A stretch of DNA of 64,000 nt from contig JAILWY010000011.1 of NCBI GenBank assembly GCA_022113835.1, positions 8,180,501 through 8,244,500 on the forward strand, given 5' to 3'. Shown here in pieces: positions 57,691 through 64,000 of the stretch. Each line of letters begins with the position of its first letter. Positions within the stretch are counted from its first letter, which is position 1. The position numbers and the translations under genes were made by a program. Source of the stretch: Atopsyche davidsoni. Its lineage: Eukaryota; Arthropoda; Insecta; Trichoptera; Hydrobiosidae. The notes below the pieces were generated by a model that saw nothing but the letters and a program-made list of their open reading frames with translations, had not been told where the DNA came from and ran no database searches.

Positions 57691-59138
57691 GCTGTCGGGG
57701 AAGAACATGTTTCATGTACTTTCTCGAGAGCCAACACCATAGCTCGTTATTTAACAACTAAAATCAATCAATCAATTAATCAATCATAGCCAGGTCTCGA
57801 TTCCTGCGATACTTGACAAATCCCACCACCTTTACCATATCTTAAAATAATATATCGCGCAAATAAATTCTAAATTTTACTACACACTCGAAACACCAAT
57901 TTGTTATTTGTTAGGAATTGAACCCAAACAAAATATCTCTATCTCAAAATCCTCCTTCCCCAGATTGGAAAAGTATTGCTACTGCCTCATTAATTATCTC
58001 TGTTTTAAATCTCGCACCTTCCCCTGTCTATAAGAGTATCATTACTTCCCTAGCAATTAATATCTCCAAGAATATCAATATACCAAGTCGATGGAATCGA
58101 TCCCCAACGAAATCCAATCACATAGAAAACTATAACTTAAATATCCTAATTAAAATATATTAACCATCTTTTATTTCTTTTATCAATAACTGTCAAACAG
58201 TTTTGATATTCGCGTATCTGAAAATAACATCCTATAAATAGAATATACCTTATAATCTATTTTTCCTTCAAAATATCTAATAATATAATCGATCGCTTTA
58301 TCATTAAAGACTCGAGACCTTCCCCACACTATAATTATCGAATAAATTCTAAATGATCTAAAACTATTTCATACTTTCAAAAAATATTTATTTGTCTTTG
58401 CAGAATATTTCGAACACGACTTCAACCATTCTCTTCATTTTCGTGCACATCCCTATAAACGTTTCCCATCCCTAGCTTGGAATGCAAAAGCTGTCACTTT
58501 GACATTTTAGTAACAAACATGAAGCTAGTAACGCTACGCGAAGATCCGTATACGAATTTCTTTCTAACCTTGAAATTTTTTCCACAAATTTCGCCGTAAT
58601 ATAAATCAATATGATATCTCCTCATCAATTATATTTGTATTATTTTTACGACAGCAACATTGCCGCAAAATTGACCTTATTATTTGTTTTATGTAACTTC
58701 CTTTTAAAACCACGCGTCTCGTTCCAATTTTGTTGCCAGTATAAAAAATATCCTAAATCCTGACAACCGTCAAATCTGAATTTAAATAAATAACATTCAA
58801 TTACTGAGACGACAATAGTCTCTTTCCGTGTCAACAATTTATTTGACATAACCTTAAAATTATTTTTCCAGTACAACTAGAACAAACTTAACAATTTTAA
58901 ACCCTATAATTATAATGCACTATTGAAGCAGTTATTTTGCGATTACAATTTAAGTAATCTTAACGTCGTGTCTAACTATTTTAACTCCCTTTACTGTTTC
59001 TTAAATTACTATGGCCAATACGTCTATTTCGTCATACTCTAAAATGGACCCCTTTTTGTTGTGTAATGTGGTAACCCTTTAATTCTTACGGAGTGAAACT
59101 CTATAAAATTATAAAGATTTCTTTCAAAAACTCCATAC

Positions 59139-59157
59139 TCCTGAGTCGCGGCAACCA
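59139..59157 (-). promoter_or_regulatory. Putative primer-binding site (also at 54091-54109)
   Basis: Two bases inside the internal region, the minus strand reads TGGTTGCCGCGACTCAGGA. It starts with TGG, as needed to pair with a tRNA CCA end. It resembles the complement of animal tRNA-His 3' ends (TGGTGCCGTGACCAGGA) with two small indels and one change; the tRNA assignment is tentative. Confidence 0.5.
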
Positions 59158-59159
59158 CC

Positions 59160-62100
59160 TGTGACGTTCCCGACCTTTTAGACCTTAAATCTAAGAGGAA
59201 AGGTCCGACTGAATCTTTGTCAACCTTTAAGTTAAGCTAAAAGGATGACTAGGACCCAAACGTACTTGAACAACTAAACCCCTAAACGTAAAATAATAAT
59301 ACTACTGACTCCCTTGAAGGTGTCACGTCTAAACTGACCTAACCCAATGTTAACGATTACTATGACTACCCTTAAAATATAAATCTTAATTTTAAGTTTT
59401 TCGGACTTGTTTGTTTTGAAATTTATTTTACAATCCCGTGAGGTTAAAGTAGATGGGAAGGTTCGGTAACAGACCGCCACTCCCCTACCTACGATGATCG
59501 CCTCCGTGACGGTCAATGGATTTGACTGTCTCCTACCCCTATGGGAATCTCTCCGAACAGAACAACTTAAGGTTGGATTGTCAAGAGAGCCCCTGCGATC
59601 CCTTCTGCACCAAACTAAATCGAGGAAGCTATTTTTCGCGTACAAACTCCGACTGAAAGGTGAACCCTTTTGTCCAAATATTTAACTGAAGACGAGCAGG
59701 ATTTTATCTTGAATAAAAAAACCCAAACAAATCCGATCGAAGAATTAGAAGTGCGATCCGTTGATACGAGAATGTAAAGAATTTTAGTCGCTTTTGACAA
59801 CTTCCTCTAACCGTCAAACAGGATCCAGTATATTCTCGTTCCGAAGAAATTTAGGTTACAGTTGCGGGCTGCTAATGCAGTGTCCCGATTGTTGCCTCGT
59901 TCCGAAGAAAATTGAGCGAATTGCCTTTAAAGCAGTTATCGCTTTCTGGATCCGTTGGACGACCAGAGGTCGCTGATGAAATTATAATATTACAGGAACA
60001 AGGGGGATTAGCCCTACAGCAATCGGCTCCTGTCTTGCGTTAAATATGTCTTGACGCTGCATTTGAATCTTCCCGTATTTAGAATCGCTCCTCAAACTCT
60101 CCGTTTTCTATGTCTACGGTGTCAAATTCTACAGTTAGTAACTATAATTTGGTATGGTGACACTGAAACGTTCAAGATTTCCGAAATCGTATCAAAGCAG
60201 TGCCAGAATTTACTGCACCCACAGAATTCTTGTCAAACCTAGACCACTACCCCAATGCCGCACGACCGGCCTTCTTCCACTCGTAATCGGAGTGACGTCC
60301 CCCTGAATAGGGATCGAGATAGTGGACCAAATTCTGTCTCAATAAAACACACGCTGACCAATAGGAGATAATACGATCCCTCGAAAACCAGGTACGCCGC
60401 AAAATCAATTAGCGCCTAAAGCAGGGCTTATTTGGAGCAAAATACAAACTCCCTAGTAATACCGGGTACTAAACTACACTATCTACGAGAGGGCGGACAA
60501 GCTACACACTCTAATACCTTATAACTAAGTTATTTACTAAATACACTCCCGCTGGAACTGCTGGCACTGCAATAAAAGGTCCAATCAACTCGATACTATC
60601 TCTTGATAAACCGCTATGACTCTTATTTAACTATCTGAATACCAACGCTTCATTAAGTAAACCCAAATAATTTATCTATCTAGAATTTAAAATATCCACC
60701 TAAATATATAATATATCTCCAATGACTCTCCAAACACGTTCTAAATAATTAAAACCCAACCGTAAATAATATAAGTTCGACTTATATTCCCTGTAAAACC
60801 AACAATATCCTCCTCGCCGAATAATCTAATAAACCGTTTCATTAATACCGCTTATCGACGCGTCCGTCAATATATTTCGTCCTATGGAAGAATATGATAC
60901 ACAAAATATTCACGCTTTAAAACAACCACTCGTAATTTCAAAATCGATAATCGATTTGTACTCACTAACTTGACAGCTCTCTGACATTTGTTTATAAACA
61001 ATAAAATATCCAACATGGCCGCACATTCCCAGCTGGTCCCTCGACATATCTGACAGCGCCCCGCAACCTAAGCGCTCTGACGTTGGCGTAAAGCCCATCC
61101 CCAAATGCTACTCTTTTTAACTCGCAACACCGAATTTTCCGAACAGCGCGCGCTTACGACTCAAAGATGGCAACCTCCGAATTATCGTAAAGACAACAAA
61201 TAATTATATTAATTATAACCAATTTCAAATAAATTCCGTTTAACTTAACACTATTTGAGAACGCCCTGTAAAACAAACATATAACACCACACTACCTTAA
61301 AATAACTAAAATCGGAAAACAATTCATCCGAAAAATATCGGGGATCGAACCCGAATAAATCTCAAACAAATATCTCCGACTTCTGTCTTAATTACATAAA
61401 AACCGTAAATTAATCCGTTTTAATATTCCCTAAATTCACGACATATCATATACGATGTCTAACCAAGAATTAAAATTACCGAAACGCAAACGTACAGAAA
61501 AATATTAATTCATTCCAGAATCTAATTAGCTTCGCTAATAATATTACTAAATATATTTTAAAACTCTCGCGGTTACAATAAAACAATAGAATAATTATCT
61601 CTGCATTATTAGGGATCGAACCTTTTGATAATACAATATGATAATACATGACAATTTACACCTAACCTCATTAATACTAATCTAGAAAAATGCCATGCAT
61701 TTAATACAATGGCCGCCAATCCTAACCGACCGACCGACTCCATTTTAATGACGTAAAATAAATAATAATAAGGTTCGACAAATCTGGAAATCCACGGCGA
61801 TTTTTCTATCCCAGTTTCACGTATTTTCCGCCGACTCTCAGCCTCGGGAATAGCATGCAAAGAACCGCAACCCAGTGATGTACGCCAACACACAGCGACA
61901 TTTTTGAATCACCAATAGTCTCTTACCTGAAATATTTAAAAGAGAAATTCGATATAGATCACCCATAATCACACAAACTACTAACGAGCTCTATTCCGAG
62001 ATAAACTCTCCATAATTTAATTTAACATAATACTTTCAATTTTGTCAACTCAAGCGCACCCGGCTTTCGATAATATTTCGAGGTTAACATATTTGCAGAT

Positions 62101-62725
62101 CTGTGTAAATACTAAATATTGACAAATATAATTAAGTAAAAAAGAATCCTTATATCCCTCGGCGTTTGACCTATTAGACTCTATCATTTAGTTTAAAATT
62201 CAATCAAAAGTAATTTTTACACTCAAAACACTAGCAATCAAAAATCTCCATCCTGATCCTTCCGCGTCCCCAGCGTCTCTAATCTCGCCGCCCGGCTTGC
62301 TCCTCCTTAACGCCCAAAAAAAAAACCTCTGTGTGGCCCCGTGGCCTACTTCCTCTTAACCCCAACATCCGGTCATCGATTCTAATTTTTGAAATCTCCG
62401 TTACTCCGCGTCGATGTTGCCATATCACTCGGATCTCCTAAAATTGTCAATCTGTGACGTCAGAAAGAATCGATATCCGCGGGACCGCGCGGGACGCGTG
62501 ACGTCACCCAGGCTAGGCAACCTGCTGGTTTGTAAAAATCGATATCTGCGGGGATGCGCGGGACGAGGGGCAACGCGTGACGTCACCGACGCTCGCGTCT
62601 CTCCGTTCGGACCGCACTCGATCCTACAGAATCCAAGGTCAAATCGACGAAATAATAATTTACGTATTATACTTTCTATACAAAAAAAAATTTTTTTCTG
62701 GGTGAAACTAATGCAATTCGTTACA
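59160..62725 (-). repeat. LTR, copy 3 (5' LTR in element orientation)
   Basis: Same sequence as the other LTRs; homology to the unit stops at exactly 62725 with ...CGTTACA, after which unique sequence begins with CGGT. Confidence 0.82.
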
Positions 62726-63700
62726 CGGTGTAGAAGGACCGACTACTACACTATTTTCCCATTAGAAAACCATGAACAGCATGAGTAAAATGTTCGCCAA
62801 CCTCCTCTGAGGCGAGGCACTTGAAGAAGAATATATATATTTATATGAAATATATATTTTTGAATAAGTCCCAAATTGTGCTTTTTTTTTACAGTATACA
62901 ATAACGTTGTGTAGCATCGAAGGTATAAAATATTTTATCATATTTATCAAGAAATATAAAATCGATATCCACAATCCTCGCAGATGGAGAGCAACTTGAA
63001 GATATTTGACTTGTATTTCTCGTGTTTCGTCGTCCGCTTGTTTTCCGTGATATTTTCCTGAAGGCTGAAGGGGAGGCTTCTTTTCCTTCCCCCCCCCCGT
63101 TCCTGATACCCTATCGCCCCCTCGCCCCCCCCCCCGCCCGTAAACATGCTTTATTTTATTTTATAAATACACATAGAGGACACAAACACCCACACCGCGC
63201 CGAGTGGGGAACTTCTGAACGCTCCTCGACGCGAGATTGTTGATTATCTCTTTTGTTGAATTGTGTTTTCTTTTTTTTTCCGAGGGCCGTAAAGTGAGAT
63301 GAAAGGTGTCTGTTTTATTTATAAATAAGGCATGTCATATCGGATGCTTTCAAAAACAGAACACGCTTTGGAACTCGCGATATAAAATATTCAAATTCAA
63401 ACTCACGATTCCGTTCTTTATTTGAAAAATTCGAAAAATCACGGAAGCGCGCCATGAAAAAATTAATTAATTAAACTAAGCCTTAGTTGTAATGAACTTT
63501 CAGAATTACTAGTTAAAATATTAAAGTTCATCAATTTAAAAACTATTTCTTCAGGCATCAAAAATTTTTTTAAACGCTGTAAATAAAAATAAAATAAATA
63601 TTTTTATTTACGTATCCATTTTACAGTATCGCAGATTAATTTATTATTTTATATTGACTCAGATAAGCTAACGAATTAAATCTGAAGGAAATTTATGCAT
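62726..63700. other. Right flank of the LTR array
   Basis: Begins with the CGGT duplication. At 62792-62832 it holds the same dispersed block (cgccaacctcctctga) seen at 27985. C-rich runs at 63090-63105 and 63125-63137 border a GC-richer patch. No gene was recognised. Confidence 0.45.
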
Positions 63701-63766
63701 AACGCAGATCGAATCACTGGACACCGCAATTGGCAAGCTAGCGTGCTAGCCATCGGACCATGATAT
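63701..63766 (-). repeat. tRNA-derived SINE head, copy 1
   Basis: The minus strand reads catggtccgatggctagcac, then gctagcttgcc, then gtgattcgatctgcg. These are an A-box-like and a B-box-like segment (GATTCGATC) at tRNA-like spacing. Confidence 0.55.
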
Positions 63767-63840
63767 ATTTTTTTAAAAATTACTTTCCTTGCTGTATTAT
63801 ACCACACTAGAGAGGGTTTTTTTTTTCAAAGACTTTCCTT

Positions 63841-63912
63841 TAATGTGGAGATGTTTAACCTTAATGGACTCCATAACTGGCAAGCTAGCGTGCCAGCCAT
63901 TAGACCACGAAA
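63841..63912 (-). repeat. tRNA-derived SINE head, copy 2
   Basis: The minus strand reads gtggtctaatggctggcacg, then ctagcttgccagttatgg, the same A-box region as copy 1, 140 bases away in the same orientation, with a decayed B box. Confidence 0.55.
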
Positions 63913-64000
63913 TAGTGTTTATGTAATCGCATTTATATCCGTAATATAATTTTTCCTGTTTTAAGTCAAAAGAAACGTGTATAATATAATTTTGTATAGA

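Larger units (their letters stand above)
57678..59159 (-). mobile_element. Internal region, copy 2
   Basis: Same as internal copy 1 shifted by 5,048 bases. No difference was found where the two were compared. Confidence 0.8.
49064..62725 (-). mobile_element. Tandem LTR-internal-LTR-internal-LTR array of a non-autonomous, long-LTR retrotransposon (LARD-like)
   Basis: A 5,048-bp unit starts at 49064, 54112 and 59160; the third copy stops at 62725, after 3,566 bp. Read as LTR plus internal this gives LTRs of 3,566 bp (49064-52629, 54112-57677, 59160-62725) and two internals of 1,482 bp. Plus-strand edges are TGTGACG...CGTTACA: TG/CA tips inside an imperfect 7-bp inverted repeat. Both flanks are CGGT (49060-49063 and 62726-62729). 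A polypurine tract and a primer-binding-site-like sequence sit at the two internal borders and set the minus orientation. The three copies appear identical wherever I compared them. No gag, protease, reverse transcriptase or integrase is visible, so transposition would need proteins from another element. Confidence 0.85.

Noticed and set aside
49064..62725. Reading the 5,048-bp tandem as a satellite DNA array
   Set aside because: The array ends at LTR-like tips (TG...CA) on both sides, carries CGGT on both flanks, and the truncated third copy ends exactly at the LTR border. A satellite would not be cut at these points.

Overview
The window is eukaryotic and almost certainly insect, most likely lepidopteran. 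It is AT-rich, its genes are split by long introns with GT/AG borders, and the spaces between them are full of short inverted-repeat elements, tRNA-derived SINE heads and LINE, mariner and hAT debris. Calling Lepidoptera rather than insects in general is an inference from the style of the repeats.

Gene half (1-33000). The last two coding exons of an armadillo-like protein lie at 225-907 (+). A complete 12-exon PHF12 (Pf1) orthologue spans 3510-14850 (+); its exons join in frame to 825 codons, with two PHD fingers, an MRG-binding-like segment and a C-terminal FHA region. A complete 4-exon Rab35 (201 aa) lies at 22216-26703 (-). Class I fructose-bisphosphate aldolase (364 aa) lies at 28943-32943 (-) and has two mutually exclusive last exons, each coding a different C-terminus that ends in the catalytic tyrosine. 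PHF12 and Rab35 are tail to tail. The 7 kb between them holds no recognisable gene but at least seven short terminal-inverted-repeat (TIR) elements or foldbacks.

Repeat half (33000-64000). This part holds a 170-bp-period tandem repeat with a strongly conserved core, a hAT transposase C-terminal remnant, G-rich tracts, a decayed jockey-like reverse transcriptase, two hAT-type non-autonomous elements with 8-bp target duplications, a dead mariner and a 12-bp minisatellite. One possible first coding exon of an unidentified gene lies at 46093-46189 (+).

The most striking object is at 49064-62725. A 5,048-bp unit is repeated in tandem 2.7 times. Its edges show that it is not a satellite: it reads as LTR-internal-LTR-internal-LTR on the minus strand. 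The LTRs are 3,566 bp, start with TGTAACG and end with CGTCACA. The internal region is only 1,482 bp and has no recognisable gag or pol. A primer-binding-site-like sequence and a polypurine tract sit at the expected places, and the whole array is flanked by CGGT on both sides. This fits a non-autonomous giant-LTR (LARD-like) retrotransposon in a three-LTR tandem state, with duplicated CRE-like palindromes in the LTR.

The three complete genes do unrelated housekeeping jobs (chromatin repression, endocytic recycling, glycolysis). Nothing in the layout suggests that they are co-regulated.
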